A stretch of DNA of 64,000 nt from JANLYC01 sp963815445 (GCA_963815445.1 CAWFGV010000005.1:186001-250000); one strand, 5' to 3'. Shown: positions 27,725 through 36,745, counted from the stretch's first letter. The notes: generated from the letters alone by a model not told the origin. Translations and numbers: made by a program.

Positions 27725-28842
27725 CAGCGGGAGACCTCTCCGTTGGCGTGCACGAGCGCACGCGGCCGCTCGAGCGGGTGGGTGATCGGTGGCTGGGGGG
27801 TACGGCGACGCAGCCACAGCCAGCCGGCCAGCAGCGTTGCGCCAACGGGAATCTCGAGCAGGAAGGTGAAAGCGCGATACAACAACACTCCTGCGACCGT
27901 TCCCACCGGGTCACCGCCTGCGGCAACGAGGAAGCCGGCGAGTCCCACCTCGACGACCCCGACGCCGCCCGGGGTGAGGAAGGACAGGGTGAGGAGGCGC
28001 TCGACTGCGAACCCGGCCAGAATCTGCGACGGCGTCAGGCCGCTGCCGGTGAGGTTCAAGCAGGTCCACAGCAGGGCCAGCACGAGTGCGGCGTAGGCCG
28101 CGTGACCGGCGGTGAGACGGGACCACGCAACGCGGATGCGGCTGCTGCTCCGCTCGCGCAGCTCGAGGAAGCCGCCCATGACGTCAACGGCCCGCGGGAA
28201 GCGGATGAGGCGCAGCGCCTTGGTCACGATCTGATCGACCACCCGGGCGACGCCGAGCGCTGCTGCTTCCTTGAAAACGACGGTCAGCACCAGCACCAGC
28301 ACCACGGCCAGGGTCGCCATCGTCGCGACGGCGCTGTAGGTCATGAGCCCGTGGGCCAACCGGGACCGGCTGATGAGGGCAGCGAGGATCACGGCCGGCA
28401 CCAGCAGCTTAGACATGACGTCCCACAAGTTGGTGACGAAGGTGAAGACAACGAACTCAGCCCGGCTGAATCCCCAGGCGCGGCTCATGTGGTAGTTCAG
28501 GCCGATTCCGACCGCACCCGCCAGCGGGGTGACGTTGGAGACCGCGCTTCCGGTCAGACTCAACGTGAGAGCGCGGCGATGGCTCAGCGGAGGCATGGCG
28601 GCGGTCAGCACCACCGTGTGGACGACCAGCCCGCCGATCCAGAGAGCCGCCAACAGGACGAGGTCGAGCAAGGACACGCGGCTGAGGGCTGTCGGGAGCT
28701 GCGACCACGTGGCGCCGACGACCGCCGGCAGCACGACCAGGAACATCAACGCAACCAACGCGACCGATGCCAACGCCTTCAGGCCCCAGCGAAGCCGGTG
28801 CCGATGACGCGTGCCCGCGTCGGGGCGGATGTCGAATGTCAT
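27724..28842 (-). CDS. UPF0104/AglD-like flippase-type membrane protein
   Basis: This 372-residue protein has about eight membrane helices of the lysylphosphatidylglycerol-synthase transmembrane family. The family motif LTPGGVGVVEVGL (P-G-G-x-G-x-x-E) is present near residue 300. Homologues move or modify lipid-linked material and often sit with glycosyltransferases. There is no synthase catalytic domain. It overlaps both neighbours by 1 to 4 bases, within the glycosyltransferase operon, so lipid translocation is the likely role. Confidence 0.85.
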   Translation of the reverse strand: MTFDIRPDAGTRHRHRLRWGLKALASVALVALMFLVVLPAVVGATWSQLPTALSRVSLLDLVLLAALWIGGLVVHTVVLTAAMPPLSHRRALTLSLTGSAVSNVTPLAGAVGIGLNYHMSRAWGFSRAEFVVFTFVTNLWDVMSKLLVPAVILAALISRSRLAHGLMTYSAVATMATLAVVLVLVLTVVFKEAAALGVARVVDQIVTKALRLIRFPRAVDVMGGFLELRERSSSRIRVAWSRLTAGHAAYAALVLALLWTCLNLTGSGLTPSQILAGFAVERLLTLSFLTPGGVGVVEVGLAGFLVAAGGDPVGTVAGVLLYRAFTFLLEIPVGATLLAGWLWLRRRTPQPPITHPLERPRALVHANGEVSR

Positions 28843-29627
28843 GCCACGCCCTTCAGCCCGGTCGTGCGGACCTTCACCCCGTCGCCGCGCATAGCGTTCA
28901 GCCCGTGATCGCGCAGGGGTCCCGCCGTCAGCCCTGCGGTGCGGATGTCATCGATCAGACCTGGGAGTGCCGCGACCGCGGCCGCCCATGATCCTGGGGC
29001 CGAGGTGCAGTCCGAGTCGTGCAGCAAGACGGTGCCCCCGGGGTCCAGCCGCCGCCTCACGTCAGCCGCCACCGACTCCGCTGTTGCTCCTTTCCGCCAG
29101 TCGCGGCCCCAGGTGGTCCACAGCACCGGCGTCATCTCGAGACGTGCTGCGGCCTGCAGCGAAGCCGTGGTCAGAAGGCCGTACGGCGGCCGGTACCAAC
29201 GCGGGGCCCGTCCAGTGATCCTGCTGATGGTCTCGTGGCCGCGGGCCAGGTCGTCGTACGTCGATCGAGGGCTGCGGACGAGCAGACACCGATGGTCCCA
29301 CCCATGCAGGCCGAGCTCGTGACCCGACTCGACAAGCATGCGGGCCAGGCGCGGCGTCGCGGCCGCCATCCGGCCCAGCAGGAAAAACGTGGCGGACACC
29401 TCACGCTCGGCCAACACGGACAGGAACGCAGGCGTCGACGCGGGATCGGGGCCGTCATCGAAGGTCAGCGCGACGTGGTTTCGCTGACCACGGCCCGACA
29501 AGTCCGGCCAGAGCCTGCTGCTCACGGCCGTCCAGGCCAACAGCGCGGGCGCGGCATGGGCCAGGGAGACTCCCAGCGCTACCACCGCGCCGGAGGTGAG
29601 GGCCGTCGGTCGGCGGGGGCCGTTCAT
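28839..29627 (-). CDS. Polysaccharide deacetylase (NodB-type)
   Basis: This 262-residue protein has an N-terminal membrane anchor (residues about 12-32). The three NodB motifs are clear: TFDDGPD (catalytic base and metal Asp), LGLHGWDHR (metal His residues) and RWYRPPYG. It should remove acetyl from N-acetylhexosamine outside the membrane. The final residues match the usual leftward end of a NodB domain (GGTVLLHDSD). It overlaps the next gene by ATGA. Together with the PIG-L enzyme this locus has two different deacetylases. Confidence 0.9.
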   Translation of the reverse strand: MNGPRRPTALTSGAVVALGVSLAHAAPALLAWTAVSSRLWPDLSGRGQRNHVALTFDDGPDPASTPAFLSVLAEREVSATFFLLGRMAAATPRLARMLVESGHELGLHGWDHRCLLVRSPRSTYDDLARGHETISRITGRAPRWYRPPYGLLTTASLQAAARLEMTPVLWTTWGRDWRKGATAESVAADVRRRLDPGGTVLLHDSDCTSAPGSWAAAVAALPGLIDDIRTAGLTAGPLRDHGLNAMRGDGVKVRTTGLKGVA

Positions 29628-30709
29628 GCCGGCACCACGGCGTCTTCGGACTGGCGGAGGACGTCGCCCGGCCAGGTCAGCTGGGCGTCTCGGCCCGTCG
29701 GGAGCAGGGCGTCGGTCAGCACTCCGGCGAGCTCACCCGGCGACCGCGCCCACGACGTCCACCCCGCTTCCTCGAGAGCGGAGGCGTTGGTGTGGCCGTG
29801 ACCGTCCAGTGCGCGGTAGGTGACGACCGGGAGGCCGCAGGCGCGACCCTCCAAGGACGTCAGGCCTCCTGCGTTCTGCACGAGCACGTCGCAGGCGCGC
29901 ATGAGTGTCGGCATGTCGGAGACCCACCCGAACGAGATGATGTCGGCGGCCATGAGAGTCCGGCGGAGAGCCGCGTTCTGACCACACACCACGATCGGCA
30001 CGACCAGCCCGGTGGTCGCGACATCACGAACGGCCGCGGTGATGTCTCCGACGCCCCAGGAACCTGCGACGACAAGGGCCAGCGGTACGGAATCGGGCAG
30101 GTCGAACGCCCAGCGGGCGCGGATCCGCTCCTGCGAGCAGCCGGGACGAAAGGTGGGTGCGACGGCAGGTCCGACCACCAGCACATCGGCCGCACCGCGC
30201 GATCGCGCCTGCCGGGCCGGCACGTCATGCAGGGCAAGGTGCACGTCGACTCCGGCCGCCACCCAGAGCGGATGGACGCTCATGTCGGTCAGGAAGGTCG
30301 CCACCTGGCAGTCGATCAGGCCGCGGCCACGCAACGCCCCCAACGCCTGACTCGCCAACGGGTAGGTGGACACGATGAGGCTCGTGTCGGGGTGCACCGC
30401 GGTCAGAAGTCGACGACGCGCCAGCCACGCGAAGACCGTGGACACGACCGTCAGGACGCGCTGCTGCTCGAGCCGGACGAGCAGCCATCCCCAGCTTCGC
30501 GGCGCCGCCTTGAGCTGTAGCCGGTAGAGCAGCCGGATGAGCCAGCCGAGACGCCACGGCAACAGGCTGAGGAAGTCACTGCGGTCAACGGTCATGCCCA
30601 GCTCGATACCGCGTCGGGCGAGCTCGGCTGCCACTCCGTCGTGACCGGCGCCGATGCTGGCCGACACGATCAGGATGCGACTCGGGTCGGCCGTGGGGCT
30701 GGCCTCCAT
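29624..30709 (-). CDS. MGDG-synthase/MurG-like glycosyltransferase
   Basis: The product has 361 residues from the ATG at 30709, preceded by AAGGAG. The N-terminal SASIGAGHDGVAAELARR is the lipid-binding Gly-rich loop of GT28 enzymes such as monogalactosyl- and diglucosyl-diacylglycerol synthases. The C-terminal NAGGLTSLEGRACGLPVVTY is the nucleotide-sugar site. The likely reaction is transfer of glucose or galactose to diacylglycerol. It is the first gene of a leftward operon (this gene, deacetylase, flippase-like, GT4, PIG-L) and has the CTTCA direct-repeat promoter. Confidence 0.85.
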   Translation of the reverse strand: MEASPTADPSRILIVSASIGAGHDGVAAELARRGIELGMTVDRSDFLSLLPWRLGWLIRLLYRLQLKAAPRSWGWLLVRLEQQRVLTVVSTVFAWLARRRLLTAVHPDTSLIVSTYPLASQALGALRGRGLIDCQVATFLTDMSVHPLWVAAGVDVHLALHDVPARQARSRGAADVLVVGPAVAPTFRPGCSQERIRARWAFDLPDSVPLALVVAGSWGVGDITAAVRDVATTGLVVPIVVCGQNAALRRTLMAADIISFGWVSDMPTLMRACDVLVQNAGGLTSLEGRACGLPVVTYRALDGHGHTNASALEEAGWTSWARSPGELAGVLTDALLPTGRDAQLTWPGDVLRQSEDAVVPA

Positions 30710-30758
30710 CACGGCTCCTTCACTGTCGCGCCAGACCGGTCGCGGCTGGACGTCTCCG

Positions 30759-30791
30759 ACGCTACGAAGCAGACGTGAAGTTGGGATGAAG
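30759..30791 (-). promoter_or_regulatory. Direct-repeat promoter of the glycosyltransferase operon
   Basis: On the minus strand CTTCA boxes (complement of 30787-30791 and 30776-30780) repeat with an 11-base period. Ten bases after the second CTTCAC comes TAGCGT (complement of 30759-30764), a good -10. The start codon is 50 bases further. The layout is the same as in the promoters of the PAP2 and response-regulator genes. Confidence 0.65.
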
Positions 30792-30837
30792 GCTGCAACG
30801 ACGTGGCGCGGCTCGGCATGACGGGCTTTCGGCAATG

Positions 30838-31482
30838 TCAGCGCACGCCGCCGAGGCGTTGCAGCATCCGGTCGAGGTCCTCCCTACGGTCGGCTGGGGC
30901 GAAGACCTCGGCCAGCACGCGTTGGCGCCGAAGCCACCCCGTCAGCTCGGTGAGCGGCGTACGCAGGAGCAGCCAGGAGAGGAGCGCGACCGCCCCGCCG
31001 AACACGAGACCTGCGAGGACGTCCCACGGGTAGTGGGCGGCGACGTACACGCGGGCGAAGGCCATGAGGAGGGCTGCCCCCAAGGCGATGAACCCCAGTC
31101 TGCGGGAGACGAACAGCAACCCGACTGCGACAGCGCCCGCCATCACGGCGTGGTCGGAGGGGAACGACCAGTCGGTGGATCGAGTGACCAGCACCAGGAC
31201 ATGCGGGTGGGTGTCGTACGGCCGCGCCTCGTGGACGGCGCCGCTGAGAGGCTGGTTCGCCGCGAGGGCCAGCAGGACGGCGATCGGTGCCCAGCCGGCT
31301 GCTGCGAGCGTGCGGTTGTCGAGTCGGCGTGCCATCACGAGACCGATGACGAGCAGGCCGAAGAACAGGATCACGCCGAACTTGGCGTAGTCGACCATGG
31401 GCGAGTGCAGCCAGTCCGTGTGGCGGGACAACGAGTTGATGGCGCGAAAGACGCGGTCATCGAGCCGGCGCAGAAAATCCAC
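30838..31482 (-). CDS. PAP2-family membrane phosphatase
   Basis: This 214-residue, five- to six-helix protein has the three PAP2 motifs: HEARPYDTHP (a reduced first motif), SFPSDHAVMAGA (central S-x-x-S/D-H) and ARVYVAAHYPWDVLAG. It should dephosphorylate a lipid phosphate such as phosphatidic acid or a polyprenyl pyrophosphate outside the membrane. Its promoter carries the same CTTCA direct repeat as the glycosyltransferase operon 130 bases away. Diacylglycerol made by it would be the acceptor for the MGDG-like enzyme; that link is inference. Confidence 0.9.
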   Translation of the reverse strand: MDFLRRLDDRVFRAINSLSRHTDWLHSPMVDYAKFGVILFFGLLVIGLVMARRLDNRTLAAAGWAPIAVLLALAANQPLSGAVHEARPYDTHPHVLVLVTRSTDWSFPSDHAVMAGAVAVGLLFVSRRLGFIALGAALLMAFARVYVAAHYPWDVLAGLVFGGAVALLSWLLLRTPLTELTGWLRRQRVLAEVFAPADRREDLDRMLQRLGGVR

Positions 31483-31546
31483 GAGTCTCCTCGGTCATGA
31501 GTCCGGGCGTCGTCCGGACGCGCACGGGGCAGCTGGGGCCCCTCTG

Positions 31547-31579
31547 ACGCTAGGGACGTGACATGAAGGAGACATGAAG
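31547..31579 (-). promoter_or_regulatory. Direct-repeat promoter of the PAP2 gene
   Basis: GACATGAAG occurs twice with an 11-base period (31560-31568 and 31571-31579). Read leftward these are CTTCA-N6-CTTCAT, followed by 10 bases and TAGCGT (complement of 31547-31552). The PAP2 start is 65 bases downstream of the -10. The element lies back to back with the response-regulator promoter. Confidence 0.65.
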
Positions 31580-31590
31580 CCGGCGCAGAC

Positions 31591-31623
31591 CTTCACTCTG
31601 CCTTCACCTCGCCTGACTACGCT
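31591..31623 (+). promoter_or_regulatory. Direct-repeat promoter of the response-regulator gene
   Basis: CTTCA at 31591-31595 and 31602-31606 (11-base period), then 10 bases, then TACGCT at 31618-31623. The predicted transcript starts about 31630, where an ATG begins a 13-codon frame that ends inside the regulator's first codons; it may act in coupling. If the regulator binds the repeat, it controls itself. Confidence 0.65.
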
Positions 31624-31658
31624 GCTGTCATGAGCTCATCCGGCGATCGGAGCCCGGC

Positions 31659-32354
31659 GTGCGCGTCCTGATCGCTGAGGACGACAAACGCCTGGCGACG
31701 CTGCTCTCCCAGTCCGCTTCCGAAGCCGGCTGGGATGTCGAGGTGCAGCACGACGGACTGGGGGCACTGGCGGCGGCGGCCCCTGGTGGTCCGTCCGGAG
31801 AGTTCGAGGTCATCCTGCTCGACTGGATGCTGCCGGGCATGGACGGAGTCACGGTGTGCCGCCGGCTGCGGAGCATGGGCTCGCGTACGCCGGTGCTGAT
31901 GCTGACGGCGCGCGGCGCGGTCCGCGACCGGATCGCCGGGCTGGATGCCGGAGCCGACGACTACCTCGGCAAGCCGTTCGACCTCGACGAGCTGCTCGCG
32001 CGGCTGCGTGCGCTGCACCGTCGTTCGATCGGTGACGTCGATGACCAGCCGTTGGACGTCGGAGGGCTCCGGGTGGAACCGCTCTCGAGGCGGGTCTATC
32101 GGGATGACCAGGAGATCAGCCTCTCCTCGCGCGAGTTCGACATCCTCCACCTGCTCGTCGCCAGGGCCGGTCAGGTCGTCAGCCGCTTCCGCATCCTCGA
32201 CGACGTCTGGGACGGCGAGACCGACATCAGAAGCAACGTGATCGACGTACACATCGCGGCGTTGCGCGCGAAGATCGACCGGCCGTTCGGCACGAACACG
32301 ATCACCACGGTGCGCAATGCTGGATACCGCGTGGACGCCGAAGCCGAACGATGA
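31659..32354 (+). CDS. OmpR/PhoB-family response regulator
   Basis: This 231-residue protein from GTG 31659 has a receiver domain with acidic pocket AEDDKR, phospho-acceptor in LLDWMLPGMDG and Lys in LGKPFDLDEL. A winged-helix DNA-binding domain follows (SLSSREFDILHLLVARAGQV, then NVIDVHIAALRAKIDR). It overlaps the sensor kinase by ATGA, so the pair forms one system. OmpR-type proteins bind as dimers to direct repeats with about 11-base period, which matches the repeats in this locus. Confidence 0.93.
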   Translation: MRVLIAEDDKRLATLLSQSASEAGWDVEVQHDGLGALAAAAPGGPSGEFEVILLDWMLPGMDGVTVCRRLRSMGSRTPVLMLTARGAVRDRIAGLDAGADDYLGKPFDLDELLARLRALHRRSIGDVDDQPLDVGGLRVEPLSRRVYRDDQEISLSSREFDILHLLVARAGQVVSRFRILDDVWDGETDIRSNVIDVHIAALRAKIDRPFGTNTITTVRNAGYRVDAEAER

Positions 32355-33745
32355 GGGTCGTGAGGTCCATCGGCCGGCTGTCTCTGCGGCTGCGCCTGGT
32401 TGCCGGCTTCGCTGCCGCCATGCTCGTCGTCCTCACCGGCGCCGGAATGTTCGTGTACCTGCAGGTCAGGGGTGCGTTGGACCATGAGCTGAACGCGGAG
32501 CTGGCGCTCACCGGATCGCGATTGTCTGCCGATATCGAACAGACTGGACGGTCGACAGGGCCATCGGACCTGTTCAGCGGGGAGCGCTACCAGGTGCTCG
32601 ACTCTGCGGGAAACGTCTTGACGCAGAGTCCGTTCTCGTCCAGGCGTCCCTTGCTCTCGCCGAAGGACGTCCAGGCTGCTCTCGCGGGACCCATCTGGGA
32701 TGACAACGGAGAAGTACTGCTGCCGGACAGCGAAGCCACACGGGTCTACGGCGTCGCACTGAAGTCGAACGGCGGCAGCCCAGCGGCGGTCCTCGCCGTG
32801 GCAGCGTCGAGAGACCAGCGCGACGAAGCGCTGCGAGAACTGCTGTTGCAGCTGTCTGTGGCCGGACTGGTGACCCTCATCCTGGCCGCGTTCGTCGGCG
32901 ATCGGCTGGCGCGGGCGGCCCTGCGGCCGGTCGAGCGCTATCGGCGGCAGGCGATCGAGATCACCCAGGGCGCGAGCGGCGTGCGCCTGGACGTGCCACC
33001 CGAACGAGATGACGAGATCACCCGGCTCGGTCATTCTCTCAACCACATGCTCGAAGCCCTGGAAGAGGCGCTCGAGCACGAGCGCCGGTTCGTCAACGAC
33101 GCAAGCCACGAGCTTCGTACTCCGTTGACCTTGATCGGCACACGCGTCCAGCTTGCCCGCCGACGGTCTCGCACGATCGCTGAGCACGAGGCCGTGCTGG
33201 ACGAGATCACCGTCGACATCGAGCGCATCTCACGGTTGGCAGACCAGCTGCTCGAGATGGGGGTGTCGGGGAGCGACGCAAGCACCTCCGAGGTCACCGA
33301 CCTGGCGTTGGTGGCCAGGACGCAGGCCGAGCGGCACCGGGCCCTGGTGACGTCGGACGGGCTGGGGGCGCAGCCGGAGACGATGCAGGTCTTCACCAGT
33401 GGAGAGACGCGCGTGGCGGTCGACCACGTCCGGCTCGAACGCGTCGTGATCAACCTGCTGGACAACGCGGTGAAGCATGGCGCGCCGCCTGTCACGGTGC
33501 GGGTGGACCAGCCTTCGGGGGTAGCCAGGCTGATGGTCACGGACCAGGGAGCAGGCATGGACGCCGCGACACTGGCGGCCGCGCCGGATCGTTTCGTGCG
33601 CGCACCCGAGGCACGCAGCCGCGCCGGGTCCGGGCTCGGCCTCGCCCTCGTCAAGGCAACGGTGCTCACCGCCGGCGGAGAGCTGCGGTTGTGCTCCGAC
33701 GGACGGCACGAGCGGTTCGGCGCGCCATCTCCCAGTCGTGTGTGA
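32351..33745 (+). CDS. Sensor histidine kinase (HAMP, HisKA)
   Basis: This 464-residue kinase has a membrane helix at about residues 15-35, a sensor domain of about 130 residues outside, a second helix near residues 170-190, HAMP, and a HisKA domain with FVNDASHELRTPLTLIG. The ATPase domain has LLDNAVKHGAPP, TDQGAGMD and GSGLGLALVKATV. It phosphorylates the adjacent OmpR-type regulator. The sensor domain (VLDSAGNVLTQSPF) resembles extracytoplasmic PAS-like folds of CusS/QseC kinases. Ligand unknown. Confidence 0.92.
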   Translation: MRVVRSIGRLSLRLRLVAGFAAAMLVVLTGAGMFVYLQVRGALDHELNAELALTGSRLSADIEQTGRSTGPSDLFSGERYQVLDSAGNVLTQSPFSSRRPLLSPKDVQAALAGPIWDDNGEVLLPDSEATRVYGVALKSNGGSPAAVLAVAASRDQRDEALRELLLQLSVAGLVTLILAAFVGDRLARAALRPVERYRRQAIEITQGASGVRLDVPPERDDEITRLGHSLNHMLEALEEALEHERRFVNDASHELRTPLTLIGTRVQLARRRSRTIAEHEAVLDEITVDIERISRLADQLLEMGVSGSDASTSEVTDLALVARTQAERHRALVTSDGLGAQPETMQVFTSGETRVAVDHVRLERVVINLLDNAVKHGAPPVTVRVDQPSGVARLMVTDQGAGMDAATLAAAPDRFVRAPEARSRAGSGLGLALVKATVLTAGGELRLCSDGRHERFGAPSPSRV

Positions 33746-33888
33746 TCACTCGGACGCGACGGTGGTGACGGTTCTGTTGCCCCTCGCGACGGATACTTCC
33801 TGACCGGCTGATCGGCGCCTCGGCTTCGTTCTCAGCGGTCGCACAGCCCTGGCGAGGACAATGGCAGCAACAGGTTGGGAGGCGTGGC

Positions 33889-34566
33889 GTGCGGGTGCTC
33901 GTGGTCGAGGACGAAGCGCGGCTGGCCGACGCGATCCGTCGCGGCCTGGTCGCGGAGGGTTTCGTCGTCGATGTCCAGGCTACCGGCCCCGACGGCCTGT
34001 GGGCCGCACAGAGCAGCACCTACGACGTGATCGTTCTCGACATCATGCTGCCGGGACTGAACGGATACGACGTCTGCCGTCGCATCCGGGAGGGCGAGAA
34101 CTGGACGCCGGTCATCATGCTGACGGCCAAGGACGGTGACCTCGACCAGGTGGACGCGTTCGACCTGGGCGCCGACGACTACCTGACGAAGCCGTTCGCC
34201 TTCGCTGTTCTCGTGGCTCGGCTGCGCGCCCTGGTACGCAGGGGAGCGCCGGCTCGCCCCGTGATCCTCACCGCCGGGGATCTGCAGCTCGATCCTGCGG
34301 CGGCGATCGTGCGTCGCGGCGAGACCCCGATCATGCTGACGCCGCGTGAGTTCGGACTCCTGCACTTCCTCATGCGTCGTACGGGCGAGGTGGTCAGCAA
34401 GGCCGACATCTTGCAGAACGTGTGGGACGCCTACTACGAAGGCGACGACAACGTGGTCGAGGTCTACGTGGGGTATCTCCGCCGCAAGATCGATCATCCG
34501 TTCAACCGGCACGCGATCGAGACCATGCGCGGTATGGGTTACCGGTTGGCGGCCGATGGTGGCTAG
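33889..34566 (+). CDS. OmpR-family response regulator, second system
   Basis: This 225-residue regulator from GTG 33889 has VVEDEARLADAIRRGLVAEG, LDIMLPGLNGYDV and a C-terminal winged helix with LTPREFGLLHFLMRRTGEVV and VEVYVGYLRRKIDHPF. It is similar to MprA/TcrA-type regulators. A 143-base gap separates it from the previous kinase, with no clear repeat element, so it is a separate unit. The sensor gene overlaps its last 11 bases. Confidence 0.92.
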   Translation: MRVLVVEDEARLADAIRRGLVAEGFVVDVQATGPDGLWAAQSSTYDVIVLDIMLPGLNGYDVCRRIREGENWTPVIMLTAKDGDLDQVDAFDLGADDYLTKPFAFAVLVARLRALVRRGAPARPVILTAGDLQLDPAAAIVRRGETPIMLTPREFGLLHFLMRRTGEVVSKADILQNVWDAYYEGDDNVVEVYVGYLRRKIDHPFNRHAIETMRGMGYRLAADGG

Positions 34567-35947
34567 CCGTCGACCGCTGGCGGGCGTCAGGATCCGGACG
34601 TCGTTGACGGCCACGCTGCTGGTCGCCGTCGTCCTCGTCCTCGCGGGCACGGGCTTCGTCCTGATCCAGGAACGCCAGCTCCGCAGCGCCATCACCACGT
34701 TGACCGAGCAGCACGCACATGACCTGGCCATCCAGCTCGACTCGGCCGGCCTCTCGCGTGTGCGACTCGATCGCCTCGTCCGTCGGGACCAGGCGATCGT
34801 GCAGATCGTCGGCCCCGACGACACCGTGCTGGCGGCCAGCGACTCGATCGAGGAGTCGGCGGCGGTCGTCGCCGCTCGCCCGGCACCGGGCGCGACCACC
34901 GTGGTGTACGTCGACAGCCTCCCCGAGGAGCACGACAACTCCTACGTGGTGGTGGTCCGAGGGGTGTCGACCAAGGATGGTGACGCCGTCATCATCACCG
35001 CCGAGAGCCTGGCCACGGTGGAACAGTCGACCGGTGTCGTCATACGACTGCTGGCCGTCGGCCTGCCCATCGTGCTCGTCCTGGTCGGGCTGATCTCGTA
35101 CTGGCTGACGGGGCTGGCCCTCGCGCCCGTGCGGCAGCTGCGCGCCCGGGTCTCCGAGATCACCGCTCGGGACAGGTCAGCCCGTGTGCCGGTCTCGCCC
35201 GCCGGGGACGAGATCACGCGGCTCGCCGAGACGATGAACGCGATGCTCGAACGGTTGGAGGCCGCGTCGGGCCGGCAACGGCGATTCGTGGCGGACGCGT
35301 CGCACGAGCTACGTAGCCCACTGACCGCGATCCGGACCTCGCAGGAGATCGCGCTCGCACACCCGGCGAACGCGGACTGGCCCGGCACGAGCCGTGACAC
35401 GCTGGCCGAGCTCGAGCGACTCGAGCGTCTCGTTGCTGACCTGCTGCTCCTGGCCCGCTTCGACGACAACGACCCGCGACGGACCGTCGTCGACGTCGAC
35501 CTCGACGACATCGTGCAGATCGAGGCCGCCCGGCTGCGTCGGCTCGGCAGCTGGGCGGTCACGAGTGCGGTCGAGCCGGTGCGGTTACGCGGTGACCAGG
35601 ACCAGGTCAGCCGGTTGGTGCGCAACCTGGTCGACAACGCCACCCGGCATACGGCATCGGTGGTGTCGCTGCGCCTCTACCGCGAGGGATCGATGGCGGT
35701 GCTCGAGGTCGGGGACGACGGAGCCGGCATACCGAAGGGTGAGGCGGATCGGATCTTCGAACGCTTCGTCCGGCTCGACGAGAGCCGTGAGCGGGGAACT
35801 GGTGGCACCGGGCTTGGCCTCTCGATCGCACGCGAGATCGCCCGTCGCCATGGCGGGGAGGTGACCGCGGTGTCGGGCAACGGCGCCGGGCCGGGTGCGG
35901 TGTTCTTCGTCCACCTGCCCATGCCGCCTCAGGAACCGGACGCATAG
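34556..35947 (+). CDS. Sensor histidine kinase, second system
   Basis: This protein has 463 residues from the ATG at 34556, overlapping the regulator stop. It has two membrane helices bracketing an external domain of about 110 residues, HAMP, HisKA with FVADASHELRSPLTAIRTSQ, and an ATPase domain with LVDNATRHTASV, GDDGAGIP and GTGLGLSIAREIA. It belongs to the same kinase class as the neighbour system, but the sensor part differs. Gene order with its regulator is regular. Confidence 0.92.
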   Translation: MVASRRPLAGVRIRTSLTATLLVAVVLVLAGTGFVLIQERQLRSAITTLTEQHAHDLAIQLDSAGLSRVRLDRLVRRDQAIVQIVGPDDTVLAASDSIEESAAVVAARPAPGATTVVYVDSLPEEHDNSYVVVVRGVSTKDGDAVIITAESLATVEQSTGVVIRLLAVGLPIVLVLVGLISYWLTGLALAPVRQLRARVSEITARDRSARVPVSPAGDEITRLAETMNAMLERLEAASGRQRRFVADASHELRSPLTAIRTSQEIALAHPANADWPGTSRDTLAELERLERLVADLLLLARFDDNDPRRTVVDVDLDDIVQIEAARLRRLGSWAVTSAVEPVRLRGDQDQVSRLVRNLVDNATRHTASVVSLRLYREGSMAVLEVGDDGAGIPKGEADRIFERFVRLDESRERGTGGTGLGLSIAREIARRHGGEVTAVSGNGAGPGAVFFVHLPMPPQEPDA

Positions 35948-35956
35948 TCTGGCGTC

Positions 35957-36745
35957 GTGACCGCCGCCGACTGGGCCCTGCTGACGTCCACGTTCGTCGC
36001 CTCATTCGTCGAATGCGTCGAGGCGTTGACGATCGTGCTGGCCATGGGAATCACGCGCGGCTGGCGGGCGGCAGCGGCAGGCACGGTGACGGCACTCCTC
36101 GCACTCGCGGCCTTCACCGTCGCGGCCGGCTATGCACTCGCGAACTGGCTGCCCACCGCCGCACTGCAGCTCGTGGTCGGCACGCTGATGCTGATCTTCG
36201 GGTTGCAGTGGCTGCGCAAGGCGATCCTGCGTGCGGCTGGGCGGAAGTCCTTGCACGACGAGGAAGCGGAGTACGCCGAGCAGACCGCCGCGGCCCGGAA
36301 CGCCTCGGCGCGGACGATCCTCGGCGTAGACGCGTTCGGGTTCATCGTGTCCCTCAAAGGCGTCTTCCTCGAGGGTGTCGAGGTGGTGTTCATCGTCATC
36401 ACGTTCGGGTTGAACGCCGAGAACGTGCCGCTGGCGTCCGCGGGCGGAGGTGCAGCCGCGCTGGTGGTCCTGGTGCTCGGGGTGGCGGTGCACCGACCGT
36501 TGTCCGCGGTCCCCGAGAACACCCTCAAGTACGGTGTCGGCCTGATGCTGACGACCTTCGGCACCTTCTGGTCGCTCGAGGGGCTCGGGATCTTCCGGTC
36601 CGGACGCGAGAGCCTGGCGTGGCCGGGCGCCGACTGGGCGATCCTCGTGCTGCTCGCCGGCTGGTTCCTGTGGAGCCGCGTGTTGATCACCTGGCTCCGC
36701 CGGGGTGTCGACGACCGGCGTACGACGGTGGAGGTGGCGGCATGA
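35957..36745 (+). CDS. Multi-helix membrane protein with duplicated Glu motif (COG4280-like)
   Basis: This 262-residue protein from GTG 35957 has about seven helices. Helix 1 reads FVASFVECVEALTIVLAMG and the helix after the central loop reads FLEGVEVVFIVITFG, so the two halves share an E-x-V-E motif, as in duplicated ion transporters such as FTR1 and TMEM165-like proteins. COG4280 is uncharacterised; a cation transport function is inference. The last four bases overlap a 68-residue membrane protein. It starts nine bases after the kinase gene. Confidence 0.78.
   Translation: MTAADWALLTSTFVASFVECVEALTIVLAMGITRGWRAAAAGTVTALLALAAFTVAAGYALANWLPTAALQLVVGTLMLIFGLQWLRKAILRAAGRKSLHDEEAEYAEQTAAARNASARTILGVDAFGFIVSLKGVFLEGVEVVFIVITFGLNAENVPLASAGGGAAALVVLVLGVAVHRPLSAVPENTLKYGVGLMLTTFGTFWSLEGLGIFRSGRESLAWPGADWAILVLLAGWFLWSRVLITWLRRGVDDRRTTVEVAA

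Noticed and set aside
30838..31482. PAP2 gene as an undecaprenyl pyrophosphate phosphatase
   Set aside because: The first motif is reduced and both substrates share the same signature; the choice cannot be made from sequence.
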